Assembly (NCBI GenBank): GCA_963843595.1
Contig: CAWJLG010000012.1
Location: forward strand, 310,001-374,000
Direction of reading: 5' to 3'
Length of the DNA stretch: 64,000 bases
Source of the DNA: CAIWHR01 sp963843595
GTDB taxonomy: Bacteria; Pseudomonadota; Gammaproteobacteria; Burkholderiales; Casimicrobiaceae
The notes under the pieces were generated by a model that made no database searches, was not told where the DNA came from, and saw only the letters and a program-made list of their open reading frames with translations. Positions 1 to 8,464 of the stretch are shown in pieces; position 1 is the first letter of the stretch; every line of letters begins with the position of its first letter. The position numbers were made by a program, and so were the translations under genes.

Positions 1-100
1 CGGTGACCCATCCGCCCCACGAGAATCCGATGATTGCCGCCGCAATTGCGCCACCTGCGACGCCCCAAAGGACAGGTTTCGTTTCGACTGGAATCTTCAT
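1..100 (-). CDS. Small membrane protein, 3' end outside the window
   Basis: Only the first 33 codons lie in the window; the gene runs off the left edge. It reads from an ATG at 98-100 on the minus strand. The visible product has a short polar start (MKIPVETKP), then a glycine/alanine-rich hydrophobic segment (VLWGVAGGAIAAAIIGFSWG) typical of one membrane helix. I do not recognise a named family. It lies just downstream of a CsbD gene on the same strand, so the two may share a transcript. No function is proposed. Confidence 0.5.
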   Translation of the reverse strand, partial: MKIPVETKPVLWGVAGGAIAAAIIGFSWGGWVT

Positions 101-178
101 GGCAGCACCTTTCAATGAACGGAAGAAAATGAGGGCCGGCATCATGCCCGGCGAGTCGCCGGGCACGACAGGTCGTGG

Positions 179-403
179 CTACGCCGAGATTGTCGGCTGG
201 TAGTCCTTGTGCAGTTCCTCGAATGCCTTGACCTGCAACTCTGCCTGATCCTTGGTGATGCCGTAGGTTTCCTGGATTCTTCCAGCCAACACGTCGCGCT
301 TGCCGGCAATCGTGTCGAGATTGTCATCCGTAAGCTTGCCCCACTTTTGTTTGACATGCCCCTTGAACTGCTTCCAATTGCCTTCGATGACGTCCCAATT
401 CAT
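179..403 (-). CDS. CsbD family stress protein (copy 1)
   Basis: A 74-residue hydrophilic protein of the CsbD family, small proteins linked to general stress responses whose molecular role is unknown. The hallmark start MNWDVIEGNWKQFKGHVKQ and the following KWGKLTDD segment fill residues 1-30. An in-frame upstream ATG would add 14 residues. I chose the ATG at 401-403 because it has AAAGGA just upstream and matches the family N-terminus. A dyad operator at 598-613 lies about 195 bases upstream, nearly the same spacing as for the second CsbD gene at 9787. Confidence 0.88.
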   Translation of the reverse strand: MNWDVIEGNWKQFKGHVKQKWGKLTDDNLDTIAGKRDVLAGRIQETYGITKDQAELQVKAFEELHKDYQPTISA

Positions 404-597
404 GGTGCATTCCTTTGCGTGTGAACGCGTCGGCGAAATTGCCAACGGACGTAAGTGTTTGCGGTCCGGGGCTTTGCTCCGGGGTCCAGCGTATGCAGCG
501 ATTCAATGACTTTGCGCGCGATCGCGGGATGATCGTTTGGGGCGTCATGGAATCTTCGACGGGAGCGAAGAGGCTAGCCCAGGCTGCGGCAATGGTC

Positions 598-613
598 GGT
601 ACGGTGGCACACA
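598..613 (-). promoter_or_regulatory. Dyad operator upstream of CsbD copy 1
   Basis: Plus-strand sequence GGTACGGTGGCACACA, an imperfect copy of TGTGCG-N4-CGCACA. On the minus strand a GCTAGC hexamer follows about 19 bases downstream, a plausible weak -10. It lies 195 bases before the CsbD start. Confidence 0.5.
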
Positions 614-678
614 TAGGTGACTGCTGCTTTCCGGCAAGACGGCGTTGGTTATTGCCCGGGGGGCCAGCGACCGGTCTA

Positions 679-694
679 TGTGCTACACCGAACC
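679..694 (+). promoter_or_regulatory. Dyad operator at the crp-like gene promoter
   Basis: TGTGCTACACCGAACC, a near match to the recurring dyad. A -10-like TAGACT lies at 714-719, 19 bases downstream. This would place transcription start near 726 and suggests that the regulator controls its own gene. If so, translation starts at or after 726. Confidence 0.55.
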
Positions 695-725
695 AAGGGG
701 CTGCTCGATGGTCTAGACTGTGGTG

Positions 726-1523
726 ATGGCAGCCGATAGACAGGGCCGCATAAGCAGCGCGGGGAAAGCGTCGTCCTTGCCCGCGAAGGGCCGTTCGCCC
801 ATAGCGGCACCTGCAACCCACAGCCCCCATCAGAATCAGCTGCTCAATGCCCTGCCGGCCAGCGACTACGAGCGGATCGCCTCCCACCTGGAACTGATCC
901 CGATGAGGCTCGGTGACGTTCTCTACGAGTCCGGGGCGAAGTTGCGGTACGTCTATTTTCCCACCACGTCCATCGTTTCGCTGCTGTACGTCATGGAGGA
1001 TGGCGCGTCCGCCGAAATCGCCATCGTCGGGAACGAAGGCATCCTCGGCATATCGCTGTTCATGGGGGGTGACACCACACCCAGCCGCGCGGTGGTGCAA
1101 AGCGCGGGACACGGCTACCGGCTCAAGGCCGAGCTGCTCAAGGATGAGTTCGGGCGTTTCGGTCCGACGATGCATCTGCTCCTGCGCTACACGCAAGCGC
1201 TGATCACCCAGATGGCGCAGACCGCGGTCTGCAATCGCCACCACTCCGTCGATCAGCAACTGTGCCGGTGGCTGTTGCTGAGCCTGGATCGTCTGGCATC
1301 GAACGAACTCGTCATGACGCAGGAATTGATCGCCAACATGCTGGGCGTGCGCCGCGAAGGTGTCACCGAAGCCGCGGGGAAACTGCAGGACGCGGGGTTG
1401 ATCCGCTATCGCCGGGGCAAGATAACGGTTCTCGATCGCCTTGGCGTGGAGGCGCGGTCCTGCGAGTGCTACCAGGTGGTCAAGACGGAGTTCGATCGCC
1501 TCCTGCCCTACTTCGTCAAGTAG
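726..1523 (+). CDS. Crp/Fnr family transcriptional regulator (paralog 1)
   Basis: A Crp/Fnr-type regulator with an N-terminal cyclic-nucleotide-binding-like beta-roll (FPTTSIVSLLYVMEDGAS, then AEIAIVGNEGILGIS) and a C-terminal winged helix (MTQELIANMLGVRREGVTE, about residues 197-215). The effector-pocket residues of cAMP-binding CRP are not evident, so the ligand is unknown. The recognition helix keeps Arg-Glu at the places of CRP R180/E181 but has Glu where CRP has R185. GTG (720, 723) and ATG (726) starts are possible. A TTG at 777 gives an N-terminus closer to the paralog at 38516-39244 and sits downstream of the predicted transcription start. It is highly similar to that paralog. Confidence 0.88.
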   Translation: MAADRQGRISSAGKASSLPAKGRSPIAAPATHSPHQNQLLNALPASDYERIASHLELIPMRLGDVLYESGAKLRYVYFPTTSIVSLLYVMEDGASAEIAIVGNEGILGISLFMGGDTTPSRAVVQSAGHGYRLKAELLKDEFGRFGPTMHLLLRYTQALITQMAQTAVCNRHHSVDQQLCRWLLLSLDRLASNELVMTQELIANMLGVRREGVTEAAGKLQDAGLIRYRRGKITVLDRLGVEARSCECYQVVKTEFDRLLPYFVK

Positions 1524-1571
1524 CGCGTCTGGCGCCGTCGCACGCCCGTCTACGCCCGCCGTTCCGGCGAC

Positions 1572-1769
1572 TCAGCCTGGCCGTGGTTTGGCGTTCGTTC
1601 GTGGCCCATTGGCGCGTGACGGGGTGCTCTCGCTGTGGAGCCCACCGGCAGTCTCCGCCGCGCTCCGCGCCCCGTTGAGTTGTTCGCAGCGGATACGGGC
1701 GAACGTCTTGGAAATGTCGGTGTACATGCTCGGGATGTAACAGAAGGTCGGGTCGAGGATCGATTTCAC
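1572..1769 (-). CDS. Small conserved protein, KSILDP family (copy 1)
   Basis: A 65-residue protein read from a GTG at 1767-1769 that overlaps the TGA of the upstream gene (GTGA), so translation is probably coupled. GGAGG lies just upstream. The N-terminus KSILDPTFCYIPSMYTDISK and the following KTFARIR match the small gene at 11967-12131 (KSILDPSFRYTKSVETDLRK, KTFARVR). The C-terminal half differs. The family is unnamed to me and the function unknown. Two paralogs with the same N-terminal half support a real gene. Confidence 0.6.
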   Translation of the reverse strand: MKSILDPTFCYIPSMYTDISKTFARIRCEQLNGARSAAETAGGLHSESTPSRANGPRTNAKPRPG

Positions 1770-2329
1770 GGGGCCTCCGCGGGCCATTTCGAGGACGTGT
1801 CGCGCGCCGAACGCAAGCTTGAACGGCCGATCACCATTACGCGGCTGCCCAACCGCCAGCTTCTCGGAGTAGTCTCATTGAGAACCGTCCTTGAGCCGTC
1901 GCGAAAGCGGACCGTAATCTCATAGATCCTCGCCGTTACGGCTTCCGTGGCGATTGCGTCGCTGGATGCAACCGCGGAAACACCTTCCGCGACCTTGACG
2001 CCGACAGTGCCCTGTCCGCCGATGTCGCCGGAAAGCTCGATCTTCCGTATGGATTCGACGACACCGCACTCCGGACACCGCACCCCGATCCGACGCTTGT
2101 TCACAGTGGGCCCTACCGCGGGCTCCGCCTGCAGATGCTTGGCTTGCGCGCCGTCGGGCCCGCTCGGTGCCGCTTCACGACTGGAAGGCTCGCTGTCATC
2201 CGGAATATTGGCGTAGGAGGCCGGAATCGAGCGGCCGATCGCGACCATGCCTGCGGCCGCCAGCAGACCGATGGAGATGCCGGCAATCCACATCGGTACG
2301 CGTGCCGGACTTTCGAAGTGCGTCCGCAT
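1766..2329 (-). CDS. Membrane-anchored protein with CxxC and a C-terminal beta domain
   Basis: A 187-residue protein with one N-terminal membrane segment (about residues 13-33, MWIAGISIGLLAAAGMVAIG), a disordered linker rich in Ser, Ala and Pro, and a conserved C-terminal part. That part has CPEC (C85, C88) followed by GVVESIRKIE and YEITVRFRDGSRTVLNE. The last motif resembles the C-terminal segment of SlyB-like outer-membrane lipoproteins, but no lipobox or glycine zipper is seen. The start at 2329 is supported by AAGGGG seven bases upstream; the longer frame has no such site. Probably in an operon with the small gene at 1572-1769. A dyad operator is at 2467. Confidence 0.65.
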   Translation of the reverse strand: MRTHFESPARVPMWIAGISIGLLAAAGMVAIGRSIPASYANIPDDSEPSSREAAPSGPDGAQAKHLQAEPAVGPTVNKRRIGVRCPECGVVESIRKIELSGDIGGQGTVGVKVAEGVSAVASSDAIATEAVTARIYEITVRFRDGSRTVLNETTPRSWRLGSRVMVIGRSSLRSARDTSSKWPAEAP

Positions 2330-2466
2330 TCTGATGCCCCTTCGGCGTGTGCCGCCGCGATCGATGCTGGCGCCGAGCCGGGCACGCAATCCATTGCGCA
2401 CTGCGCGGGATGTCGCCAGAACCCGGGAATAGCGGACCAAGCATGCCCCCGCGCCGCAGCAGTGTC

Positions 2467-2482
2467 GGTGCGGTCCCGCACA
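2467..2482 (-). promoter_or_regulatory. Dyad operator upstream of the CxxC membrane protein
   Basis: GGTGCGGTCCCGCACA, 15 of 16 symmetric positions as expected for the TGTGCG-N4-CGCACA dyad. On the minus strand CATGCT lies 21 bases downstream as a candidate -10. The same hexamer at the same distance follows the site at 6130. Confidence 0.6.
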
Positions 2483-2714
2483 GAGGCGGCGGGACGAGGG
2501 TCGACCCTACGACCCAGCGCAATGAGGGTCGGGTCAGGCGGGGCGAAGCGGGCCATGGCACGGCCGGTGTCGATCGGCACAGTTCCGTCGACGCCCCAAC
2601 GCAGGATCGTGGCGAGGCGGTCGATCGTTGCAGGGTCGCAAGGGCCGGCCGACGGTTCTCATCGGGACCAGGTCTGGTGCCGTCGATGAGCGGGCACTCG
2701 AGCGCAGGGCACCG
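2483..2714. other. Intergenic, no gene seen
   Basis: Between the dyad at 2467 and the terminator of the histone-like gene I see no frame with recognisable protein features or a good ribosome-binding site. Confidence 0.4.
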
Positions 2715-2748
2715 AAAAACGCAACGGCACGGATGGATCCGTGCCGTT
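2715..2748 (-). terminator. Rho-independent terminator of the histone-like gene
   Basis: A perfect 11-bp inverted repeat (AACGGCACGGA / TCCGTGCCGTT, loop TGGA) at 2723-2748. On the minus strand it is followed by GCGTTTTT. It lies 36 bases after the stop codon of the gene at 2784-3389. Confidence 0.8.
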
Positions 2749-2783
2749 GATTACGGGAGCAATGCCTCAGTGTGTGGAGCGGG

Positions 2784-3389
2784 CTAAGCCCTGCGTCTCT
2801 TCGCCGTCTTCTTCGCCGTCTTTTTCGCGGGCTTCTTCGCCGGACCCTTGGCGGCCTTGGTCACCGCGGCGCCGACCTTCCGGGCCGCCGTCCTGGCCTT
2901 GGCAACGCCCTTCTTCATCGCCGACTTGGCGGCGGTGGTCTTGCGTCCCGCGGCCTTCTTTGCAGTGCCGGTCTTGCGCTTCGCCGCGGGCTTCTTCGGG
3001 GTCATGGCGCGCTCGACCTTTCCGGCGGCCTTTTTCGCGCCTGCCGCCGCTGCCTTCACCTTGCGCTTGACCACACGTTTCGCCTTGCCGAAGGCCTTCT
3101 TGGCATCCGCTTCAACGGCCTTGGCCTTGCTCTTCACGGTGCGTTTCGCCTTGCCGAGACTCTTTTCGGCATCCGCTTCGGCGGCCTTCGCCTTGCGCTT
3201 CACGCTTGCCTTGGCAGCCCGGGCTTTCCTACCCACGATGGTCCGCGCCTTTCCCGCTTCGCGTTTGACGTCTGTGGCCGCGCCTTCCGCCTTCTTCACC
3301 AGCGAGGCGCCCACTTCCTGCGCCTTGTCCCTGGCCGCTTCCATGGCGTCACCGATCTTGGTCAGCAAGCTTTTTTCATCGCCCATCAT
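2784..3389 (-). CDS. Lysine/alanine-rich histone H1-like protein (1)
   Basis: A 201-residue, extremely basic protein. After a short amphipathic start (MMGDEKSLLTKIGDAMEAAR) it is nearly all Lys, Ala and Arg in repeated blocks of type KRKAKAAEADAEKSLGKAKR, then a PAKKPAKKTAKKTAKRRRA-like tail. Such eukaryotic-H1-like or AlgP-like proteins bind DNA or act as nucleoid proteins in betaproteobacteria; here the role is inferred from composition. Two adjacent ATGs (3389, 3386) follow CAGGAGAG. A strong terminator follows. A weak dyad-like sequence (CGTGCGTGAACGCGCG, 3548-3563) lies upstream. Confidence 0.82.
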   Translation of the reverse strand: MMGDEKSLLTKIGDAMEAARDKAQEVGASLVKKAEGAATDVKREAGKARTIVGRKARAAKASVKRKAKAAEADAEKSLGKAKRTVKSKAKAVEADAKKAFGKAKRVVKRKVKAAAAGAKKAAGKVERAMTPKKPAAKRKTGTAKKAAGRKTTAAKSAMKKGVAKARTAARKVGAAVTKAAKGPAKKPAKKTAKKTAKRRRA

Positions 3390-3918
3390 CAACTCTCCTG
3401 TCCGGTAATTAACCACACCGCGATCCGAGCGGAGCCTTGGGCCGCCGCCGGCCGCCACTCGCCTGGCGCCTGTTTGTGCGAGTCAAAGGCAAGAATACCA
3501 AGGAATGCCCGTGCCGGTCTCGGTCACGGCGCTTCGTCGCGACCGCACGTGCGTGAACGCGCGTACTCACGGAGCAGATGGGGAACCCGGTCCCCGCGCG
3601 AGTGCCGCCCTCCGCCGAGCGAGGAGTCTACGGCCCGCAGGAACCGAAGTGGACATCGAAAGCGGGGAGCTGATGCGAACGAGTCGCTTCAGCGACGAAT
3701 TGAAGCGGGCATTTCGGGGCGATCAGCGGTTCGTGAATCGACGATCGCATATCGTTGCCTGCATCCCCGCCGATGCAGATGATTGTTCCGAAGCGCGTGA
3801 TGTAGGCGTACGGCACGCTTCCTCGAAACGAAGGATGAAGGCCCGGCCCACGACGGGAAGTCCTGCCGCGGTCGTCGACAGCCATTTGCGCGAAGATCCG
3901 GGACACACAGCCGCGTTG
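3390..3918. other. Intergenic stretch with a weak dyad only
   Basis: About 530 bases without a convincing gene. A weak copy of the dyad lies at 3548-3563. From about 3838 onward the sequence matches the region before the second DUF3309 gene (about 39888), so it marks the left part of a diverged duplication. A plus-strand open frame here (3505-3939) has no recognisable features. Confidence 0.45.
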
Positions 3919-3934
3919 TGTGCGATAGCGAACA
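3919..3934 (+). promoter_or_regulatory. Dyad operator, DUF3309 copy 1
   Basis: TGTGCGATAGCGAACA, one base off a perfect dyad. GATATT follows after 19 bases (3954-3959), a plausible -10. The duplicated locus at 39987 keeps the same dyad, GATATT and 19-base spacing, and the same 124 bases to the DUF3309 start, so the arrangement is conserved where flanking bases have drifted. Confidence 0.75.
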
Positions 3935-4057
3935 GATGATGTTCGGCGTCGTCGATATTCTTGCCATGTAGCCGCTTGCGACGGTTGGTTCGATATCCGT
4001 TCCGGTGCGTCGGAGTTGATGCCCGCGAAGCGGCGCCGGTGAACAAAGGAGCAAGCC

Positions 4058-4216
4058 ATGAGTCTTGGCACCATTCTGCTGATTGTCCTCATCCTGATAC
4101 TCGTTGGAGTCCTTCCCACGTGGCCGCATGCACGCAGCTGGGGTTACGCTCCCAGTGGAATCGTCGGCACGATACTGATCATCGTGCTCGTCCTGTTCCT
4201 GCTGGGGCGTCTGTAG
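4058..4216 (+). CDS. DUF3309 family small membrane protein (copy 1)
   Basis: A 52-residue protein, MSLGTILLIVLILILVG followed by LPTWPHARSWGYAPSG and a second hydrophobic segment ending GRL. Two membrane helices joined by the WPH-RSWGY loop are the signature of DUF3309. AAAGGAGCAAGCC directly precedes the ATG; the same block precedes its duplicate at 40126 and, with small changes, the genes at 9787 and 10267. The gene sits in a duplicated module with a BON-domain gene and a dyad operator. Function unknown; a stress-linked envelope role is inferred from context. Confidence 0.85.
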   Translation: MSLGTILLIVLILILVGVLPTWPHARSWGYAPSGIVGTILIIVLVLFLLGRL

Positions 4217-4225
4217 TCCCGCGCG

Positions 4226-4468
4226 GTGAGGGCGAAGCAGGAAGGTACGGGCGAATACGTCGACGACACGGTCATCACCACCAAGGTCAAGGCGGCGATC
4301 CTCAATGAACCGACGCTGAAGTCCGCCAGAATCAACGTCGAGACGTTCAAGGGCGTGGTTCAGCTGAGCGGATTTGTGAGCTCGCAGGCCGCGGAAAACA
4401 AGGCAGTTGAGGTTACCCGCACCGTCGCCGGCGTGAAGTCGGTCAAGCACGACATGCGTTTGAAGTAG
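4226..4468 (+). pseudogene. BON-domain lipoprotein gene with deleted start and signal
   Basis: The reading frame matches residues 25-104 of the intact BON lipoprotein at 40328-40642, almost residue for residue (KQEGTGEYVDDTV, then TTKVKAAILNEPTLKSA). Compared with that copy, 106 bases are missing: ribosome-binding site, ATG and the whole lipoprotein signal with its cysteine. The junction lies at GGCG (4231-4234), which flanks the missing segment as a direct repeat in the intact copy. A GTG at 4226 keeps the frame open and could be reached by coupling from the DUF3309 gene 9 bases upstream, but the product could not be secreted. Confidence 0.8.
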
Positions 4469-4718
4469 ACTGATATCAAGTCAAAGGAAAATGCCCCCGT
4501 CGCGCTCAATGGCGCGGGAGTCGGGCCGTCGAGGCGTTGGTCTTCAAGCCGTGAATATTTCATTCTTGCCGTTACTGGTCTTCGATAGAGCCTGCAGATA
4601 AAATAACTCCAATGAATCGCCGTATTCCGTGCGCGATAGCGCGGGTGATCTGCAACCGCAGGCGTTTTGCCTACCAAGCCTGCAATACCGTTCTTGACGA
4701 TAGGGACCACCTCTCCTT

Positions 4719-5390
4719 GTGAAGACGCCCTGGAGGCATCAAATTGTGACGGACGCCGTTTATCGGGCACTGACCCGCCGGCTTGCGAGTGCAGGGCAAA
4801 GCTGTGCACCGTGGTTGTTCGCGCGGGAGATGTTTAGACAGCCGGCCGCCGTCGGGGCGATCTGGCCCAGCTCACGCCGGCTCGCGAGGAGCTTGGCATC
4901 ACGCGTGCCCCGCCATGGCGACGGGCTGGTGGTGGAACTGGGCGGCGGCACCGGCGCGGTGACGCATGCGCTTCTGCAACGGGGAATCGCTCCCGCGCGC
5001 CTCACGGTGATCGAATGCTCGCCGGTATTCGTACGGTACCTTCGAGCGCGGTTTCCGGGGATCACCATTCTGCAAGGGGATGCTGCCGAACTGGGCGAGC
5101 TGCTGCCCCGCGGCAGCTGTATCGACGCCATTGTCTCCAGCCTGCCGTTGCGTTCATTGCCGGCGCGGGAAGCAGCAGCCATCGTGGCCCAGTGGAGTGC
5201 GCTGGTTAGGGACGGCAGCATCGTGGTGCAGTTCACCTACGACTTGCGCAGCACCGAGCACCTGTCGCTGCCGGGCTTTCTGCAGCACGCGAGCGACATC
5301 GTCTGGGCCAATCTCCCGCCGGCCCGCGTACTGGCGTTGCAGCACCGCAGCGCTGGACGGCTCCTTGGAGGGTTGGCGAGTCAAGCATGA
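4719..5390 (+). CDS. Class I SAM-dependent methyltransferase, phospholipid N-methyltransferase-like
   Basis: A 223-residue Rossmann-type methyltransferase. Motif I is VVELGGGTGAVT (residues 71-82), followed by LTVIECSPVFVRYLRARFP, the acidic end of strand beta-2, and ILQGDAAEL. The region before motif I (FAREMFRQPAAVGAIWPSSRR) is typical of the PmtA/rRNA-adenine-methyltransferase-like phospholipid methyltransferases, which make methylated phosphatidylethanolamines. Substrate is inferred from this resemblance. The start is a GTG without a clear ribosome-binding site, so the N-terminus is uncertain. Confidence 0.72.
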   Translation: MKTPWRHQIVTDAVYRALTRRLASAGQSCAPWLFAREMFRQPAAVGAIWPSSRRLARSLASRVPRHGDGLVVELGGGTGAVTHALLQRGIAPARLTVIECSPVFVRYLRARFPGITILQGDAAELGELLPRGSCIDAIVSSLPLRSLPAREAAAIVAQWSALVRDGSIVVQFTYDLRSTEHLSLPGFLQHASDIVWANLPPARVLALQHRSAGRLLGGLASQA

Positions 5391-5665
5391 GTGGACTCGC
5401 ATGCCATCGATCGAACCAAGGCGATGGCAGCGACGACATTCGACGCTCGGACGAGTCAGCCCAATGGAGTTCGAACGTGCCCATACGGGCCTAGCGTAGT
5501 GCCCTGAGAACCGGGGGAATTCCACGCGTCGGGGTCGGGTCTGGAACGCGACCAGAACCGAACAAGCCAAGACTCTTCGGCGCATGGACCGTTACCGAAT
5601 CGTTCCGGCGGCGGCACTGGTGGCCAAGGCGGTCGAGCCGGAAAGCCGCTGTCGCAGCGTGCGAT
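5391..5665. other. Intergenic, no gene seen
   Basis: A convergent gap between the methyltransferase and the zinc-ribbon gene. I see no hairpin with a T run and no frame with recognisable features. Confidence 0.4.
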
Positions 5666-6019
5666 CTATGGTATCGCGTTCTTGTCGATGTACGCGATGT
5701 CAGAAAGCCTGTCCGGCGCGATGGAACTTGCGGCCGCTTGGCTCGGTGAATAGCCTGCCACGGCATCCCATCGATTGGGCAATGGCGCCTCCTTGTAGGG
5801 CAGATTTCCTTCCCAGTGGCAGATGAAGGAGTGGCAGCGGTAACGGTGGACGGGATAGACCGCACTTATGACGCGGTCGACGAGACGGCGTCGCACTCTA
5901 AGGACGCCGGTCTTGCATCGGGGACAAGCGGGGCGATCGCGCTGGGTCTCCGGCGAAATCGGCAGCTCGCGATCGGACGCGGACAATCGCGGAAGCGGTT
6001 CTAGCGGGGCAAGATTCAT
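5666..6019 (-). CDS. Small zinc-ribbon-like protein
   Basis: A 117-residue protein with CPRC (C32, C35) followed by a basic stretch (RVRRRLVDR), then YRCHSFICHWEGNLP (C62, C67). The two cysteine pairs suggest a metal-binding ribbon. The remainder is low-complexity. The start at 6019 follows AAGGAG. A dyad operator lies at 6130-6145 upstream. No named family is claimed; conserved cysteines and operator context support a real gene. Confidence 0.6.
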   Translation of the reverse strand: MNLAPLEPLPRLSASDRELPISPETQRDRPACPRCKTGVLRVRRRLVDRVISAVYPVHRYRCHSFICHWEGNLPYKEAPLPNRWDAVAGYSPSQAAASSIAPDRLSDIAYIDKNAIP

Positions 6020-6129
6020 GACGGTACTGACTCCTTTTCGAAACGACGAATCGGCTCCAGTACGATGCTGCATCGTCTCGACGCCCGCCGTTGATGATAA
6101 ACAGCATGATCGGAACGATCGCGACGGTC

Positions 6130-6145
6130 TGTACGGCATCGCACA
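6130..6145 (-). promoter_or_regulatory. Dyad operator upstream of the zinc-ribbon gene
   Basis: TGTACGGCATCGCACA, flanked by TC and GA as in the extended consensus. On the minus strand CATGCT lies 21 bases downstream as a candidate -10, exactly as at the 2467 site. Confidence 0.65.
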
Positions 6146-6382
6146 GAACACCGCGAGCCCCTTAGGCGAAGTTGTGCCTGGATTCGCGACTGCGCCCCAG
6201 CCCATCTTTGGACGCCAACGGCGGTTTCCCAAGACGGTCCGGCCCGCGGCCAGGCCAGCGCCAATGCCGTGACCCGGCATACTCGGGCCCGTGTGACGGA
6301 CGATCCTGAAGTAACTGCGACGCCATGACCTTATCGATCACCGGAACGCGCTCCGAACTGGGCGGCATCCTCGCGCGGCAGC

Positions 6383-7119
6383 GTGCGGCGAGCGCAACCG
6401 AAAAGCATCCACATCAACGTTGCCGGGCAGCAGGCGAACACACTGCTGCACGACGGCCACGCCTGGAAAGACTTCGCCCGCACGGCGCTGGCCGGAACGC
6501 GCCGCGCGCTGCACTCGGCCCGAACGGACGGCGCGCCGATGCTCGTCCAGGCGAGTTTCGCCTTCGTGCACGCCGTCGAGCGACGGGGTCGGCCTGGAGG
6601 AGCCGCTGCGCTCGGCGGTCGATGCCATCCTCGAGTGCGAAGCGCTGGTCCTGTCGGGCCCGGTGCCCGCCTGCGTCGTGCGCCTCGGCTATCTGTACGG
6701 CCCGCAGAGCGCTGATCTGCGCGCTTATCGCAGCGCCTTTCGTCTCGGCCGGCCGTACTGGTCCGGTCCGCCCGAGGCGCTGCAGTACCACCTCCATCAG
6801 TTCGATGCCGTCTCCGCCTTGCTCGCCGCGGCCAAGCCACGAAACGCGGGCAAGATCTTCTACGCTACCGACGGTCGCGCGGTTTCGTTCACGCAACTGA
6901 TGGACGCGTTCGCGCATCGGGTCGGCCGGCCAAGCCCCGCTGCATCTGCCGCTGTTTGCGAAGCCCCTCGCGAAGGTGGTCATCCGCGAGGAACACATGC
7001 AGCAAACGGCACTCGCGATGCCGCCTCGTGCGCCGACGCCGCGGGTGCCGGGATGGAAGCCGAAGTTTCCGGACTTCCGGGAGGGTCTCGATCAGGTCAT
7101 CGAGGCCTGGAGTCACTGA
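6383..7119 (+). pseudogene. NAD-dependent epimerase/dehydratase remnant
   Basis: Parts of a short-chain-type epimerase/reductase are found in three successive frames: HINVAGQQANTLLHDGHAWK and ASFAFVHAVE in the first, ACVVRLGYLYGPQSADLRAY with QYHLHQFDAVSALLAA in the second (about 6600-6935), and FAKPLAKVVIREEHMQQTAL to DFREGLDQVIEAWSH-stop in the third (about 6935-7119). The glycine-rich nucleotide-binding N-terminus is absent. At least two frameshifts and an N-terminal loss make this a decayed gene. It starts a run of broken genes up to about 9.3 kb. Confidence 0.75.
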
Positions 7120-7164
7120 GCCGGCAAGCGTCTCGGCGGCGCTACTTCCTCTTCCCCGCCTTCT

Positions 7165-7626
7165 TCAGGCCCTTTTCGCGGCCGGCTTCCGGGCGGGTTT
7201 CTTCGCGGCCTTCTTCGCCGTCCTTCTTGCCGCCGGCTTGCGGGTCGTCTTCTTGGCCGGGCTCTTCACGGTCTTTTTTGGCGCCGGCTTGTGGGTTGTC
7301 TTCCCGGCGGTCTTCTTCGCCGTCTTTTTCGGCGCCGGCTGCGGGTTCGAAACCTGCTTCACGGCGCGTTTCGCTGCCCTCTGCACCGAAGCGACCGCGC
7401 CCCGCACCGAGCGCTTGACCGCCTTGACGGCATCGTTCGCCGCTTTCCTGACCTTCTTCTCGACGGGCCCCTGTGCAGCCTCTTTCTCGGCTTTCGATTT
7501 GTGGCGCATGTCAGCGGCGTGGGCCCGCTTGTAGGTTTGGATGTCCTTGAACTGGCCGCTCTCATCACGGACGGCATAGAGCTTGGTGCCGGATCGGCTT
7601 CTCATGGTGGTGCGACGTGTGGCCAT
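7165..7626 (-). CDS. Lysine-rich histone-like protein (2)
   Basis: A 153-residue basic protein. The N-terminal 45 residues form a defined segment (SRSGTKLYAVRDESGQFKDI, then QTYKRAHAADMRHKSKAE); the rest is Lys/Ala/Pro-rich with repeated PAPKKT and PAKKTTRKPA units, like bacterial H1-type proteins. DNA binding is inferred from composition. The start at 7626 is fixed by AGGAGG six bases upstream. Several in-frame histone-like tails occur in this window (2784-3389, 10267-11070). Confidence 0.78.
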   Translation of the reverse strand: MATRRTTMRSRSGTKLYAVRDESGQFKDIQTYKRAHAADMRHKSKAEKEAAQGPVEKKVRKAANDAVKAVKRSVRGAVASVQRAAKRAVKQVSNPQPAPKKTAKKTAGKTTHKPAPKKTVKSPAKKTTRKPAARRTAKKAAKKPARKPAAKRA

Positions 7627-7717
7627 GGTTCCTCCTGTGTGGGATACGGGAAGTCGGCGCAAGATCGCGCCTGACATCCATCATTAGTCTAGCGCGCGTT
7701 CGGTCACCTCGGTCTGG

Positions 7718-8431
7718 TCACGCCACCGTTCCGAACAGGGTCCCGACGCCTGCCGTCAGCCCCATGGCAAGTGCGCCCCAGAACGTGACGCGCATTGCGC
7801 CCATCGTCACGCCTGCGCCGCCCACGCGCGCGGCCAACCCGCCCAGGATCGCGAGGAACACCAGCGAAGTCCCGGAGACGACGGGGATCAGGCTCGACAC
7901 AGAGACCATGGCAACCGCCAACAGCGGCATGGCTGCGCCGACGGCGAAGCTGGCCGCTGATGTGAACGCAGCCTGAATCGGCCGCGCACTGAGCGTCTCG
8001 GAGATGCCGAGTTCGTCGCGGGCATGCGCGCCCAGCGCGTCATGGGCCATGAGCTGCTCGGCAACCTGCTTCGCGAGCGCGGGATCGAGGCCGCGGCCGA
8101 CGTAGATCGCCGTCAGTTCCCGGCGCTCGCCTTGGTCGTCTGCTTCGAGTTCCGCGCGTTCCAGGTTGAGCGCGGCCTGCTTCGGAATCCGCCTGTGAGC
8201 GGACCGACACGTACTCACCGGCAGCCATCGACATGGCTCCCGCGACCAGGCCGGCGATCCCCGCGACCATCACGTTGCTGTGAGTCGCATCCGCGGCTGC
8301 GACACCGAGCACCAGGCTCGCGGTCGAAACGATGCCGTCGTTGGCACCCAATACCGCCGCGCGCAACCAGCCGATGCGGTCCGTGCGGTGCCATTCTCGT
8401 GGCGTACTGTCATGCTCCGGCGGGTGTTCGA
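7718..8431 (-). pseudogene. VIT1/CCC1 (DUF125) family transporter, frameshifted
   Basis: The N-terminal part (HRTDRIGWLRAAVLGANDG, then IVSTASLVLGV) and the C-terminal membrane part (GISETLSARPIQAAFTSAAS, then PVVSGTSLVFLAILGGLAAR) are clear VIT1/CCC1-type membrane transporter sequence, a family that moves iron or manganese. They lie in two frames that meet near 8175 (GADSEA versus KQAALNLERAEL); one extra base there restores the reading. No ATG or GTG precedes the conserved N-terminus, so the start is also damaged or non-standard. It sits between two other broken genes. Confidence 0.75.
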
Positions 8432-8464
8432 TGCGGAAATCCGTGGACCGTCGAACGGGCCGCG

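Noticed and set aside
3505..3939. Plus-strand open frame with MRTSRFSDE, reminiscent of IS3 OrfA starts
   Set aside because: Similarity stops after a few residues; no terminal repeats or partner transposase frame.
4630..4645. CGCGATAGCGCG-like symmetric sequence upstream of the methyltransferase
   Set aside because: Symmetric core but outer bases differ from the dyad at several positions; too weak in GC-rich DNA.
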